Of a stretch of 64,000 nt of DNA, positions 45,047-54,977 are shown piece after piece; position 1 is the first letter of the stretch, and every line of letters begins with the position of its first letter. The position numbers and the translations under genes are program-made. This DNA comes from Winogradskyella sediminis. GTDB taxonomy: Bacteria; Bacteroidota; Bacteroidia; Flavobacteriales; Flavobacteriaceae. The stretch is from NCBI RefSeq assembly GCF_003387355.1, contig NZ_QUNH01000001.1, positions 1,622,023 through 1,686,022 of the forward strand, written 5' to 3'. The notes beneath the pieces are model-generated. The model was not told the origin of the DNA. It saw only the letters and a list, made by a program, of their open reading frames with translations, and ran no database searches.

Positions 45047-46176
45047 GACCATTTTTCTAAAAATGATTTAGCACTATCAATATGGTTATGATGCGTTTTT
45101 ACAAATTGGCGTGCGTTTTTAGATATTTCAATTATTTTTTCAGGGTTTTCAATCAGCCATTCTAGTTTAGAAGCAATATCCTTTGCATCAGGTAATGCAT
45201 TTATAACTATAGTATTTGGTGTTACATCGTAGTACTCTTCCCATTCTTTTTCGGCTCCAGTAAACACTACTTTACCTTTTGCCATAGCTTCTAACGCATT
45301 GTAGCCTTGGTCATAAGCATAGACTTGATCTAATAAGATGTGAGCAGTGTCAAAAGCTTTAATGTATTCGGTGTAAGGTAAGTTTTCGACCTTAATTATA
45401 TTGACTTCAGATTTGTATTTACTTTCAATTATATCTAATGCAGCATCAAAAATGTCATTTCCTTTTTTGTAATAGTTTGTTCTGTTTATACCATGAAAAA
45501 TAGTTATTTTCTCTTCTATATTAGGTTCCTGATAAGGTATGCTGTCTACATTTATAACATGAGGAATCATTCCTAAATGTTTTTGATGGTTTTTTAAAGG
45601 AATGTAATAATCGAGGTCAGAACTAATAACACCTTCAATTTTATTGTAAATATGATGATGTAATTTTACAAATTCAGGTGTTAAATATTTTAGACCTAAC
45701 GAGAAATCTGTGGGTTTTACACGGCCTTCAAAATAAGGAGTATGTATGGAGTATCTGAATTTTTTATCAAACGAAAATTTTACACTCGGGTAGTCTGTAC
45801 CACACGATAGGATAAATACTTTCTTATTCCAATCGCTTAATAAATCAAAGATGTTTTGTTCATCTTTAGCATCGCAGAGAAAAGAAGATTCATTTATGAA
45901 TTGTACAACATCATAATTTTTTAGTTGCTTGTTAAGCTTTAAGAGCTGCTTCTTGACGTGAATAAAATGCAAATCTATTTTAAACAAACGCTTTATTAAA
46001 GACCTCACTTTTTGTAATGCACCTATTCTAAATTTTTGATTTATTTCTATGTCAACATCTACTTTTTTAAAACCATCGCACATGCCAACAACAATGGCTT
46101 CATGACCTAAATTTTGCAGCCCTTCTTTTAAATATCTATGTGACCTATTGTATTCGCCAACCAATAAAACTCTCAT
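45043..46176 (-). CDS. Glycosyltransferase, GT-B fold
   Basis: A 377-residue GT-B protein. The N-terminus reads RVLLVGEYNRSHRYLKEGLQ (LVGEYN-like glycine-poor start). The C-terminal nucleotide-sugar domain has FHGINRTNYYKKGND and DQVYAYDQGYNALEAMAKGKVV, with Glu in the family's E-x7-E-like region (ALEAMAKGKVVF). It lies on the minus strand inside the cluster, so it is transcribed separately. The sugar is unknown. Confidence 0.8.
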   Translation of the reverse strand: MRVLLVGEYNRSHRYLKEGLQNLGHEAIVVGMCDGFKKVDVDIEINQKFRIGALQKVRSLIKRLFKIDLHFIHVKKQLLKLNKQLKNYDVVQFINESSFLCDAKDEQNIFDLLSDWNKKVFILSCGTDYPSVKFSFDKKFRYSIHTPYFEGRVKPTDFSLGLKYLTPEFVKLHHHIYNKIEGVISSDLDYYIPLKNHQKHLGMIPHVINVDSIPYQEPNIEEKITIFHGINRTNYYKKGNDIFDAALDIIESKYKSEVNIIKVENLPYTEYIKAFDTAHILLDQVYAYDQGYNALEAMAKGKVVFTGAEKEWEEYYDVTPNTIVINALPDAKDIASKLEWLIENPEKIIEISKNARQFVKTHHNHIDSAKSFLEKWS

Positions 46177-46291
46177 GTGTGGATTTTAATTACTGTAATC
46201 AAAGTTATGGAACATTTCAAGAATAATCTAGTTAGAATAGCATTGAAATATAGATGTTTCATTTATATCATTACATTTGTTTCAAAGATAA

Positions 46292-47380
46292 ATGTTAATG
46301 CTAAAAGCTAATAAGAAAAAGATCTGTATTGTGGTGTCCTCCTTAGGTAAAGGTGGAGCAGAGCGCTCTTCTGGCTTATTATCTCAGATACTTTATAATA
46401 CTGGTTATGATGTCCATGTTGTGAGTGTACTAAATGATATTGAGTTTCCTTTTAAAGGAGAATTACTCAATTTAGGCGAGCTTAAAGATTTAAATGACAC
46501 TTCTTATGGAAGATGGCAACGCTTACGAATTTTGAAAGCCTATTTAAAAACTCATAATTTTGATTATATTATAGATAACAGAACACGAATTGGTTTTATA
46601 AAAGAATATGTAATCTCTCAATTTATTTTTAATCCTAAAAAAACGATTTATTGTGTTCGAAGTTATAACGTGAACTTATACATCAATCCTAATCGATTTT
46701 TAGGAAAACTAATTTATAGTAACGCCTATAAAATTGTTGGTGTTTCTAAACTTATTGCCCACAAAATAAAGGAAGATTATGGGTTGAATAATGTTACTTC
46801 TATTTACAATGCTATTAATATTAATACTGAAACCGCAGAAACAGAAGTTAGTGAGAATTATATCTTATTTTTTGGACGTTTAGATGACGATGTAAAAAAT
46901 ATTTCATTGTTGCTAGATGGGTATTCAAAATCAAATTTACCAAGTCAAAATATTAAACTTAAAATTTTAGGAGATGGTAAAGATTTAGAAAGCTTAAAAA
47001 GCAAAACTGAAGATCTTAATTTAACCTCTTCGGTAGAGTTTTTGGGTTACAATCCTAATCCCACTATAGTAGTTAAATCGGCATTATTTACAGTGTTAAC
47101 GAGTAAATATGAAGGTTTTCCTAGGGCTATTATTGAGTCTTTAGCATTGGGAACTCCGGTAATTTCTGTAGATTGTAAATCTGGTCCTAATGAAATTATC
47201 CAAAATAATCACAATGGTCTTTTGATAGAAAATTACAATTCAGATGCATTGGCAATTGCTATAAACCGCCTTTTTGAAGATAAAGATTTATACTTGCATT
47301 GTAAACAGAATTCTAAATCTAGTGTCTCTCATTTCTCACAAGAGAATATAGCAGCACAATGGCGAACAATTTTAAAGTAA
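46292..47380 (+). CDS. Glycosyltransferase family 4
   Basis: A 362-residue GT4 enzyme. The N-terminal donor/acceptor motif is VSSLGKGGAERSS and the C-terminal one is YEGFPRAIIESLALGTPVIS followed by GPNEII, both hallmarks of GT4. The start at 46292 (MLMLKANKK) is preceded by a -7 element TACATTTG at 46272-46279. It is followed 9 bp later by the fdtA-type gene. Confidence 0.9.
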   Translation: MLMLKANKKKICIVVSSLGKGGAERSSGLLSQILYNTGYDVHVVSVLNDIEFPFKGELLNLGELKDLNDTSYGRWQRLRILKAYLKTHNFDYIIDNRTRIGFIKEYVISQFIFNPKKTIYCVRSYNVNLYINPNRFLGKLIYSNAYKIVGVSKLIAHKIKEDYGLNNVTSIYNAININTETAETEVSENYILFFGRLDDDVKNISLLLDGYSKSNLPSQNIKLKILGDGKDLESLKSKTEDLNLTSSVEFLGYNPNPTIVVKSALFTVLTSKYEGFPRAIIESLALGTPVISVDCKSGPNEIIQNNHNGLLIENYNSDALAIAINRLFEDKDLYLHCKQNSKSSVSHFSQENIAAQWRTILK

Positions 47381-47389
47381 AAAAGACAG

Positions 47390-47797
47390 ATGAGTACTCT
47401 AAGTAACGTGAAATTAATAGGTATTCCTAAAATGCATGATGAACGTGGTTTTTTAGCGGTTATAGAAAAGAACACCATTCCATTTGCCATAAAACGGGTG
47501 TATTATTTGTATGATGTACCTAGTGATAGTTATAGAGGTGGACATGCACATAAGGAACAACATTCCGTAATTATAGCATTAAGCGGAAGTTTTGAAGTGC
47601 TAGTAGATGATGGTAAAACAAAAAAGCGAATTATGCTTAATAAACCTAATTTAGGGTTGTTAATACCAACACAGATCTGGCGCGAAATAGATAATTTTTC
47701 TTCTGGTGCTGTGTGCTTGGTTTTAGCATCTACAGAATATAATGAAGCTGAATATATAAGAGATTACGATGATTTTAAAAATCAGTGCTTAGGGTAA
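47390..47797 (+). CDS. fdtA: dTDP-4-oxo-6-deoxyhexose 3,4-ketoisomerase (FdtA/QdtA type)
   Basis: A 135-residue cupin-fold protein. The active-site region KMHDERGFLAVIEK and the metal-free His motif SYRGGHAHKEQHSVIIAL are typical of the WxcM/FdtA/QdtA group, as is EYNEAEYIRDYDDFK. It makes dTDP-3-oxo-6-deoxyhexose, the substrate of the aminotransferase encoded at 40503. Whether the product is Fuc3N or Qui3N cannot be told from the sequence. It converges with a GT2 gene, overlapping by 16 bp. Confidence 0.88.
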   Translation: MSTLSNVKLIGIPKMHDERGFLAVIEKNTIPFAIKRVYYLYDVPSDSYRGGHAHKEQHSVIIALSGSFEVLVDDGKTKKRIMLNKPNLGLLIPTQIWREIDNFSSGAVCLVLASTEYNEAEYIRDYDDFKNQCLG

Positions 47798-48702
47798 ATT
47801 AAGCGTTCACCTTTTAAAGATTGTAATTTTATTAAGAGCTGAATTAACCATTTAGGTGATTTAAGAAGCATGCGTTGTTTAACACTAATATTATTAAGAT
47901 CTAAATGAGAAGTGTAATATAAAAAATGCTTATTATCATTTTTTAATTTACTTAATATAGCCAATGAGTACCTATTACGATCCAGAAAACCTTTTAAAGA
48001 GCTATTGGTTTTTTCTTGTTCAAAATAAGCATCAAAATTTGGTTTTTTTTCTAAATCAAAATTTGTATTCGATAGACTATAAATATCATGATGATAATAA
48101 GCCAAAAGCTTATTAATAAATAGGATTTGAAAATGAAGTCCCAATCTAATCCACATGTCAGTATCTTCACCAGTAAGAAGTGACGTATTAAAAAAACCAC
48201 TTTTTTCTATAACAGAGATGTTAAAAACAACACTAGAACTTGTAAGAAGTGTGTATTTCTGGCTGGCTTTAAAATAATCATAAACACCGTAAAGTTCAGT
48301 TTGCTTGAAGCTATACGGCACAGAAATAACTTTGTTCTCATATTTTTGAGCTATGGCAGCCGTGAAAATTTTTAGGTCGGGGAATTTACGGATAGCATCA
48401 AACATGTATTGCAAGTAAGTTGTTTCCCAAGTATCGTCGCCATCTAATAATGCAATATAGTCTGATGCTGCTTTTTTTATCCCTGTGTTCCGGGCATTAG
48501 AAGCACCTTGATTACTTATAGAAAATAATTTTATACGATGGTCTTTAAAACTATTTATTATTGCCTCACTTTTATCTGTAGAACCATCGTTAACGACTAT
48601 AATTTCAAAATCCTGAAAGGTTTGATTTAAAACACTCTGAATGGTCTGAGCAATGAGTTCTTCTTTATTATAAACGGATATGATTACTGAGAAAAAAGAC
48701 AT
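47782..48702 (-). CDS. Glycosyltransferase family 2
   Basis: Read from ATG at 48702 (MSFFSVIISVYNKEELI), the first A of this ATG is shared with the stop codon of the upstream GT2 gene (TAATG), so the two are translationally coupled. It is about 306 residues with the GT-A motifs VNDGSTDKSEA (UDP-sugar) and LLDGDDTWE (DxD-type), followed by GEDTDMW. The substrate is unknown. Confidence 0.9.
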   Translation of the reverse strand: MSFFSVIISVYNKEELIAQTIQSVLNQTFQDFEIIVVNDGSTDKSEAIINSFKDHRIKLFSISNQGASNARNTGIKKAASDYIALLDGDDTWETTYLQYMFDAIRKFPDLKIFTAAIAQKYENKVISVPYSFKQTELYGVYDYFKASQKYTLLTSSSVVFNISVIEKSGFFNTSLLTGEDTDMWIRLGLHFQILFINKLLAYYHHDIYSLSNTNFDLEKKPNFDAYFEQEKTNSSLKGFLDRNRYSLAILSKLKNDNKHFLYYTSHLDLNNISVKQRMLLKSPKWLIQLLIKLQSLKGERLIYPKH

Positions 48703-49598
48703 TATTGTTTTGAGTTTATAGTGCAATAATAACTTAATCTGTACAAGTCAAATATTAAAAGTGAAGGATTTTTACCTAGCAGATTTCTCTTAAATATACG
48801 ATTATATTTACGATAAATAAATGATAATAATTTTGAAATAGGACTATTTTCTATTTGAGAATACAGTTTTGTAATTCGGGTGTAATGCGCAGGTAATAAA
48901 CCTTGTTTAACAAATAAATCTATAGCTTCTACTGCTTCTAAAGATTTCTTTAAAAATGTTTTACTGTCTTCTAAGCCAAGATGATAAACTGTATTGTCAA
49001 TATGTTCAATCTTAATGTTAGAGGTTTTTAAATCGTAAGAAAATAGTGTGTCTTCATGCCGTAAGTTGGGAATAGATTCATTAAACCGAACGATGTTAAA
49101 TACATCCTTATGTATTAGGAAATTTAGCGTTAAAAAACTCAAATATGTGTTACTGTATCTCACCTCTGCCGATAAGGCTTCTCTTTCTCGACCGTAAGTC
49201 CAGCGTAACATTTGTGAAGCGGATACAGTTTGATCTTGGTATAAAATACCACCATAAATAATTTGAGAACGTGCCGTAATTGATTGTAGGTAGAACGCAA
49301 TAAAATGGTCGTTTTTTGGTATCACATCGGCATCAAGAAAAAGACACCAATCGTATTTGGCATCTTTAGCCAACTTATTCCTAATAGCGCTTCGTCCAAT
49401 ATTTTTTTGCAGAATATGATACTCAGAATGTGAAAAAGTATTTATAATATTATTATCCTTCTGAAATTTAATATCATTAGAACAGTCGTCATAACACAAT
49501 ATTTCAAAAGGAACGTCTGATATAATTAATTGCTTATGTACTACGGAAACGAGTTCTGAAACATTATAATTATAAACAGGTATTAATACAGAAATCAT
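48702..49598 (-). CDS. Glycosyltransferase family 2
   Basis: A 298-residue GT-A enzyme. MISVLIPVYNYNVSEL is the N-terminus, CYDDCSND the nucleotide-binding site and LFLDADVIPK the DxD motif; RHEDTLFSYDL supplies the catalytic acidic residue. Its stop codon overlaps the start of the next GT2 gene by one base. It is the first of a two-gene unit on the minus strand. Confidence 0.9.
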   Translation of the reverse strand: MISVLIPVYNYNVSELVSVVHKQLIISDVPFEILCYDDCSNDIKFQKDNNIINTFSHSEYHILQKNIGRSAIRNKLAKDAKYDWCLFLDADVIPKNDHFIAFYLQSITARSQIIYGGILYQDQTVSASQMLRWTYGREREALSAEVRYSNTYLSFLTLNFLIHKDVFNIVRFNESIPNLRHEDTLFSYDLKTSNIKIEHIDNTVYHLGLEDSKTFLKKSLEAVEAIDLFVKQGLLPAHYTRITKLYSQIENSPISKLLSFIYRKYNRIFKRNLLGKNPSLLIFDLYRLSYYCTINSKQ

Positions 49599-49647
49599 AA
49601 GGTTTTACAAAGGTTAACAAAGCACTTAAGAGTGTTATATTAAGGGT

Positions 49648-50331
49648 TTAACTCTTACGTTGTACCACTTCAAACACTTTGTTTTCGTCGCATTTTAAGG
49701 TTTTGCTCGGATATTTTAAAAGTAAAGCATAATCGTGCGTAGCCATTAAAATGGTATTTCCATTTTTATTAATGTCTTGCAAGACTTCCATAACTTCCAC
49801 ACTGGTTTGTGGATCTAAATTTCCGGTTGGCTCATCGGCTAATATCAATTCAGGATCATTTAACAAAGCACGAGCAATAGCAATACGCTGTTGTTCTCCG
49901 CCAGAGAGCTCATGAGGGTATTTAAAACCTTTAGTTTTCATTGCGACCTTGTCTAGCACAACTTCAATTCGATCTTTAATACGGTTTTTTTCTTTCCAGC
50001 CTGTGGCCTTTAGCACAAACTCTAAATTGCCATTAATAGTTCGATCGGGAAGTAATTTAAAATCTTGAAACACGATGCCCAATTTTCGTCTTAAAAACGG
50101 AATGTCTTTCTCCTTCATGGTTTTTAAGTTGAAATCTACAATAGAACCTTCACCTTCAGTTAACTGTAAATCACCATAAAGTGTTTTCATAAAACTACTT
50201 TTTCCGCTTCCAGTTTTACCAATAAGATAGACGAAATCGCCTTTTTTCATTTCAAAATTCACCTTAGAAAGTACCATACTATCTCCTTGATAAATCGTAG
50301 CATCTCTAAGTTCTAAAACTGTTTCAGACAT
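49648..50331 (-). CDS. ftsE: Cell-division ATP-binding protein FtsE
   Basis: A 227-residue ABC ATPase that partners FtsX to activate peptidoglycan hydrolysis at division. Walker A is GKTGSGKSS (38-46), Q-loop VFQDFKLLPDRTI, signature LSGGEQQR, Walker B LILADEPTGNLD, with H-loop MATHDY. VFQDFKLL is a FtsE-specific feature. No ftsX is next to it; flavobacterial ftsX usually lies elsewhere. Confidence 0.9.
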   Translation of the reverse strand: MSETVLELRDATIYQGDSMVLSKVNFEMKKGDFVYLIGKTGSGKSSFMKTLYGDLQLTEGEGSIVDFNLKTMKEKDIPFLRRKLGIVFQDFKLLPDRTINGNLEFVLKATGWKEKNRIKDRIEVVLDKVAMKTKGFKYPHELSGGEQQRIAIARALLNDPELILADEPTGNLDPQTSVEVMEVLQDINKNGNTILMATHDYALLLKYPSKTLKCDENKVFEVVQRKS

Positions 50332-50461
50332 ATTATTGTTATAAATAATTTGGTAATTGTAAATGTATTGCTAATAAACCAAATTCCAAAAACTAAATTC
50401 TAAATTCCGATTGTTAATATTTCATTGTGAAGCTTTAACTTCGATTTCAAGTTTTAGTTAG

Positions 50462-51649
50462 TTACAACTTAAAATAATCAATATAATTCTGTAAATCCTT
50501 GTCGCCACGACCAGATAAACTAATCACTACCACATCTTCAGGTTTAAAGGTTTTATGTTTAAAAATGGCTAAAGCATGCGAACTTTCAATGGCAGGAATT
50601 ATACCTTCTAACTTGGTAAGTTCTAATCCGGCTTGCATGGCTTCATCATCGGTTGCCGAATAAAATTCACCACGACCTGTTTTATACAAATGTGAATGTA
50701 ATGGTCCAACACCAGGATAATCTAATCCTGCTGAAATAGAATAAGGTTCTGTAATTTGTCCATCTTTAGTTTGCATTAACAAGGTTTTACAACCATGAAT
50801 GATACCTTCTTTACCCAATACAGAAGTCGCAGCACTTTCACCAGAATGTATACCTTTTCCGGCAGCTTCTACAGCTATAATACCAACGTCTTCATGGTTT
50901 AGAAAGTGATGATACAATCCTGCCGCATTACTACCTCCACCAATACAAGCCACGACATAATCTGGGTTTTCTCGTCCTTCTTTGTCTTTTAATTGCCATT
51001 TAATTTCTTCTGAAATAACAGATTGAAATTGCGTCACCATGTCTGGATAAGGGTGTGGACCAATAGCAGAACCAATTATGTAATGGGTGTCCACAGGATT
51101 ATTAATCCAATCGCGAATAGCTTCATTTGTGGCGTCTTTTAATGTACGACTTCCAGATAATGCTGGGACCACTTTAGCGCCTAACATTTTCATTCGAGCT
51201 ACGTTTGGGGCCTGGCGTGCAATATCAATTTCGCCCATATAAACCACACAATCAATTCCTGTTAAGGCGCAAACTGTTGCGGTTGCTACTCCATGCTGTC
51301 CGGCACCTGTTTCGGCAATAATTCTGTTTTTACCTAAACGTTTTGCCATCAAAATTTGCCCTATTGTATTGTTGATTTTGTGAGCACCTGTATGGTTGAG
51401 GTCTTCACGTTTTAAATACACTTTGGTGTTGTATTTTTCCGAAAGACGTTTGGCAAAATATAGAGGAGAAGGGCGACCAACATAATCTTTTAAAAGTTGA
51501 TTAAACTCAGCTTGAAAATCGGGTTCAGCCATAACTTTTAAATAGTTTTGACGTAATTCTTCTACATTAGGATAGAGCATTTCTGGAATGTATGCTCCAC
51601 CAAATTCTCCGTAATAACCTTTGTCGTTGATGTTGTACGTGTTTTTCAT
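50462..51649 (-). CDS. trpB: Tryptophan synthase beta chain
   Basis: A 395-residue PLP enzyme that joins indole and serine to tryptophan. The PLP Lys is K91 ([11 protein letters not shown]), with [12 protein letters not shown] and [13 protein letters not shown] as phosphate/PLP-binding loops. This is the TrpB1 type that normally pairs with TrpA. Unusually, no trpA follows in the operon; the next gene is ftsE. A palindromic repeat lies between it and trpF. Confidence 0.96.
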   Translation of the reverse strand: MKNTYNINDKGYYGEFGGAYIPEMLYPNVEELRQNYLKVMAEPDFQAEFNQLLKDYVGRPSPLYFAKRLSEKYNTKVYLKREDLNHTGAHKINNTIGQILMAKRLGKNRIIAETGAGQHGVATATVCALTGIDCVVYMGEIDIARQAPNVARMKMLGAKVVPALSGSRTLKDATNEAIRDWINNPVDTHYIIGSAIGPHPYPDMVTQFQSVISEEIKWQLKDKEGRENPDYVVACIGGGSNAAGLYHHFLNHEDVGIIAVEAAGKGIHSGESAATSVLGKEGIIHGCKTLLMQTKDGQITEPYSISAGLDYPGVGPLHSHLYKTGRGEFYSATDDEAMQAGLELTKLEGIIPAIESSHALAIFKHKTFKPEDVVVISLSGRGDKDLQNYIDYFKL

Positions 51650-51657
51650 AAGCCTTG

Positions 51658-51731
51658 GTCATTCCTGCGAAGGCAGGAATCTATTATTTTTTTAATTTTC
51701 ATTGAGCATTCCACATTAGGTGCGGAGTGAC
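51658..51731. repeat. Palindromic repeat A (about 74 bp), REP/MITE-like
   Basis: Outer ends GTCATTCC (51658-51665) and GGAGTGAC (51724-51731) are nearly complementary. Two inner hairpins are ATTCCTGC/GCAGGAAT and a second around CCGCACC/ GGTGCGG-like bases. It overlaps the last five codons and stop of trpF (51716-51731). Copies B and C are at 52437 and 54978. Confidence 0.8.
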
Positions 51732-52336
51732 AGATGAGTTCTAAACTTTTTTAATTCTTCAATATTCTTTAATCCAGGTTTTATTTCAAATTTACTGTTT
51801 ACGTCAAAAGCGTAACAATATTTTGAAGCCGGACTTTGTTTAAATTCTATGATGTTTTCAATTTCGTTAATTCCAATACCACCACTTAAAAAATAAGGTT
51901 TGGTAGATGGGTATTGCTCTAAAATATTCCAGTTGAAGGTGTAACCATTACCTCCTGGTAATTTTCCTTTTGTATCAAACAAAAAGTAGTCGCAAACCGC
52001 TTCATAAGGTTTAAGTACATTAAAATTAAATTCATCTTTAATACTAAATACCTTGATGACTTCAACATCATTTATAGCTGCACAAAACTCAGGAGATTCT
52101 TGTCCATGAAGTTGAACGGCTTGTAAATTATATTTTTCTATTTTCTCTTTTACAATTTCTAGCTTTTCATCTACAAAGACACCTGTTTTTTTAATCGATG
52201 TTGGAATTTTTGGAATTATTGCATCGAAATTTCTAGCAGATTTATCGTAAAATATAAAGCCCATATAGTTGGGTTGCAGATTTGCAACAGCTTCTATATT
52301 GTCCTTATATTTCATTCCGCAAATTTTTAGTTTCAT
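51716..52336 (-). CDS. trpF: Phosphoribosylanthranilate isomerase
   Basis: Read from ATG at 52336 (MKLKICGMKYKDNIEAV), it is 206 residues. An ATG at 52363 lies within a repeat-like stretch and is unlikely. It catalyses the Amadori rearrangement of PRA to CdRP. Cys-6 (KICGM) and the Asp in FDTKGKLPGGNG are the catalytic acid-base pair, and FLSGGIG binds phosphate. The last residues HLSLRT and the stop codon are encoded by palindromic repeat A. Confidence 0.93.
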   Translation of the reverse strand: MKLKICGMKYKDNIEAVANLQPNYMGFIFYDKSARNFDAIIPKIPTSIKKTGVFVDEKLEIVKEKIEKYNLQAVQLHGQESPEFCAAINDVEVIKVFSIKDEFNFNVLKPYEAVCDYFLFDTKGKLPGGNGYTFNWNILEQYPSTKPYFLSGGIGINEIENIIEFKQSPASKYCYAFDVNSKFEIKPGLKNIEELKKFRTHLSLRT

Positions 52337-52436
52337 ATATTTCTGTGAAAGCGGGAAACTCAATCTCGCATTCGACTTTTTAACTTATTATGTATAAAGA
52401 CCAGGCAGGTCACTTAACGTTATTTGTTTACTTCTT

Positions 52437-52508
52437 GTCATTCCTGAGAAGGCAGGAATCTATTAGTTTTAATATTCATTGAGGATTCCGCATCAGGTGC
52501 GGAATGAC
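52437..52508. repeat. Palindromic repeat B (72 bp), REP/MITE-like
   Basis: Perfect outer ends GTCATTCC (52437-52444) and GGAATGAC (52501-52508). Inner hairpins are CCTGAGAAGGCAGG and TTCCGCATCAGGTGCGGAA (six-base stem). It sits between the trpC stop and trpF, 3 bp after trpC. Confidence 0.85.
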
Positions 52509-52511
52509 AAC

Positions 52512-53297
52512 CTATTTACTTAATTGTTTTATAAATTGAGTCGCACTTGCTCCAGGATAATCCGTTTTCATAAAGTTTTCTCCAATTAAGAATCCTTTGT
52601 AACCATAAGGCTGTAATTCTTTAATGGCTTCTACAGAACTTATGCCACTTTCCGATACTTTTACGAAGTCATCAGGAATTAATGCACTTAATTGTTTTGA
52701 AATTTCTAAACTGACTTCAAAAGTTTTTAAATTTCTATTATTCACACCTAGCATGTCTAGCGAAGGCATGATAGATTTGTGTAATTCTTCTTCGTTATGA
52801 ACTTCTAATAATACATCGAGATTCAGACTTTTGGCTAATTCAGAAAACTGCTTAATCTCTGCTTTAGTTAAGATGGCTGCAATGAGTAAAATGGCATCAG
52901 CACCAATGGCTTTGGCTTCAATAATTTGATATTCATCAATGATAAATTCTTTTCTTAGCAAAGGCAGATCGCTATGTTCTCTAGCAGTCATTAAGTCGTC
53001 CATAGTACCTCCAAAATAAACTTCGTCGGTTAAAATAGACATACCACATACTCCAGCAGTCTCGTAACCGATGGCGACATCCTCAACTAAAGCCGTGTCA
53101 TTAATTACAGACTTGGAAGGTGACTTGCGTTTAAATTCCGCAATAATACCAGTATTACTTGCTCGTAATTTTTCAGACAAAGACCGCGTTTTCATTTGGA
53201 AATACGGGCGCTGTTCATAAACTTGAATAGGAATTAATTCTTTTTTGAGATTAACCTCTTTCCGTTTGTCTATAACTATTTTATCTAAAATGTTCAT
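52512..53297 (-). CDS. trpC: Indole-3-glycerol phosphate synthase
   Basis: A 261-residue TIM-barrel enzyme that forms indoleglycerol phosphate from CdRP. IIAEFKRKSPSKSVI has the catalytic Lys and phosphate site; LLRKEFIIDEYQIIEA and LGVNNRNLKTF, with VSESGISS near the C-terminus, are family motifs. It overlaps trpD by 4 bp (ATGA). Confidence 0.95.
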   Translation of the reverse strand: MNILDKIVIDKRKEVNLKKELIPIQVYEQRPYFQMKTRSLSEKLRASNTGIIAEFKRKSPSKSVINDTALVEDVAIGYETAGVCGMSILTDEVYFGGTMDDLMTAREHSDLPLLRKEFIIDEYQIIEAKAIGADAILLIAAILTKAEIKQFSELAKSLNLDVLLEVHNEEELHKSIMPSLDMLGVNNRNLKTFEVSLEISKQLSALIPDDFVKVSESGISSVEAIKELQPYGYKGFLIGENFMKTDYPGASATQFIKQLSK

Positions 53298-54286
53298 TTG
53301 CTTAATTCAATTAGTTTGTCTAAACTTTGTTTTGCTTTTCCGCTTACAAGGGATTCTTTTGCGAGAGCAAATCCTTCTTTATGAGAAATTTGTTTGGCTG
53401 TTGCAATGGCTAATCCGGCATTAGCACAAACCACTTGATGTTGTGCCTCCGTACCTTGATAATTAATAACACTTTTAAAAATTTCTGCAGCCATTTTTAC
53501 ACTATTTCCACCAAAGATTTCAGATTGTTGAAATTGATTGACACCTAATTCATGCGGTTCAAATAAGGTTTCTGAGGTATTAGAAATCACCTTTGTTTTT
53601 CCGGTTAATGAAATTTCATCATAGCCATCTAGGGCATGCACAATGGCATAGTTTTTATCTGATTCTTGATATAAGTAACTGTATAATCTCAATAATTCGA
53701 GATTAAAAACGCCGACCATTTGGTTTTTTGGAAAAGCAGGATTTACCATAGGACCTAACATATTAAAAAAGGTTTTTACGCCTAATTCTTTTCGGATTGG
53801 TGCTACGTTTTTCATTGCTGGATGAAATAATGGAGCGTGTAAAACACATATTCCAGCTTCGTCAATACTTCGTTTTAAAAAGTCGGTATCATTAGTGAAT
53901 TTAATGCCCAAATATTCCATTACATTTGACGATCCGCACGCTGAAGATACACCGTAATTGCCATGTTTTGTAACATGTACGCCTGCACCAGCAGTTACAA
54001 AAGAGGATAAGGTTGAAATGTTAAACGTGTCTTTAGCATCACCACCTGTTCCACATAAATCAATGGTATTATAATCTTCAAGATTTACTGGAATACAAAG
54101 TTCTAATAAGGCATCCCTAAATCCTCGAAGTTCTTCTGTAGTGATACTTCGCATCATATATACGGTTAGGAATGATGCAATTTGACTTTGGTTATATTTT
54201 CCTTCAGAAATGTTGACCAATACGTTTTTGGCTTCTTCACTAGAGATGCTTTCTTGGTTAATGAGTCTGTTTAATAGTTGTTTCAT
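53294..54286 (-). CDS. trpD: Anthranilate phosphoribosyltransferase
   Basis: A 330-residue enzyme that adds PRPP to anthranilate. The PRPP-binding motif is GTGGD (79-83, LCGTGGDAKDTFNIST). KHGNYGVSSACGSSNV and HPAMKNVAPIRKELGVKT are also diagnostic. It overlaps trpC by 4 bp, so they are translationally coupled. It follows trpG after a 118-bp gap. Confidence 0.95.
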   Translation of the reverse strand: MKQLLNRLINQESISSEEAKNVLVNISEGKYNQSQIASFLTVYMMRSITTEELRGFRDALLELCIPVNLEDYNTIDLCGTGGDAKDTFNISTLSSFVTAGAGVHVTKHGNYGVSSACGSSNVMEYLGIKFTNDTDFLKRSIDEAGICVLHAPLFHPAMKNVAPIRKELGVKTFFNMLGPMVNPAFPKNQMVGVFNLELLRLYSYLYQESDKNYAIVHALDGYDEISLTGKTKVISNTSETLFEPHELGVNQFQQSEIFGGNSVKMAAEIFKSVINYQGTEAQHQVVCANAGLAIATAKQISHKEGFALAKESLVSGKAKQSLDKLIELSK

Positions 54287-54404
54287 ATCAATGTTCCGTA
54301 CAACGGCATATCTTTTTAAATGTAATTTCTATTCTTTTTCTATTGCTGTTTATTTTGCTTTATTCTTAATTTGAGTTTTTTTACAACAGCCAATAGCTAA
54401 TTTT

Positions 54405-54971
54405 TTACTGATTTACCCAGTTTTTTAAAATTTGCTTTCCATCTGGTGTCAATACCGATTCCGGATGATATTGTACACCTTTAACATCGTAAACCTTATG
54501 TCTTAGTGACATAATTTGGCCGTTGTCGTCAAAAGATGTGGCTTCTAAACAATCTGGTAAATTGGTATTAACTACCCAAGAATGGTATCTGCCAACTTCA
54601 AAAGTTTTATTAAGTCCATTAAATAGGGGCTCATCATCAACAGAAACGCTTACTTGCGTTGCTACACCATGAAAAACATGATCTAAATTTTCTAAGCTGC
54701 CACCGAAAACCTCACCAATAGCTTGTTGGCCTAAGCAAACTCCTAGAATACTTTTAGTTGGAGCATAGGTTTTAATAATTTGTTTTAATAAACCTGCCTC
54801 ATCAGGGATTCCAGGTCCTGGAGATAACACAATCTTCTCAAAAGCATTGACTTCTTCTAAAGTTAGTTTATCGTTTCGTTTTACGGTGACCTCACAATCT
54901 AAATCTTCTAAATAATGTACAAGATTGTATGTAAAACTGTCGTAATTGTCTATGACTAATATTTTTTTCAT
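54405..54971 (-). CDS. trpG: Anthranilate synthase component II (glutamine amidotransferase)
   Basis: Read from ATG at 54971 (MKKILVIDNYDSFTYNLV), it is 188 residues; a start at 54989 would fall in palindromic repeat C. Class I glutaminase, with catalytic Cys79 (GVCLGQQAIGE) and the His-Glu of YHPES. It supplies ammonia to TrpE. There is no fused domain. Confidence 0.95.
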   Translation of the reverse strand: MKKILVIDNYDSFTYNLVHYLEDLDCEVTVKRNDKLTLEEVNAFEKIVLSPGPGIPDEAGLLKQIIKTYAPTKSILGVCLGQQAIGEVFGGSLENLDHVFHGVATQVSVSVDDEPLFNGLNKTFEVGRYHSWVVNTNLPDCLEATSFDDNGQIMSLRHKVYDVKGVQYHPESVLTPDGKQILKNWVNQ

Positions 54972-54977
54972 CTTAAT

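Noticed and set aside
39341..49598. Calling the polysaccharide cluster a recently acquired genomic island.
   Set aside because: No tRNA junction, integrase, insertion sequence or direct repeat is seen at its edges.
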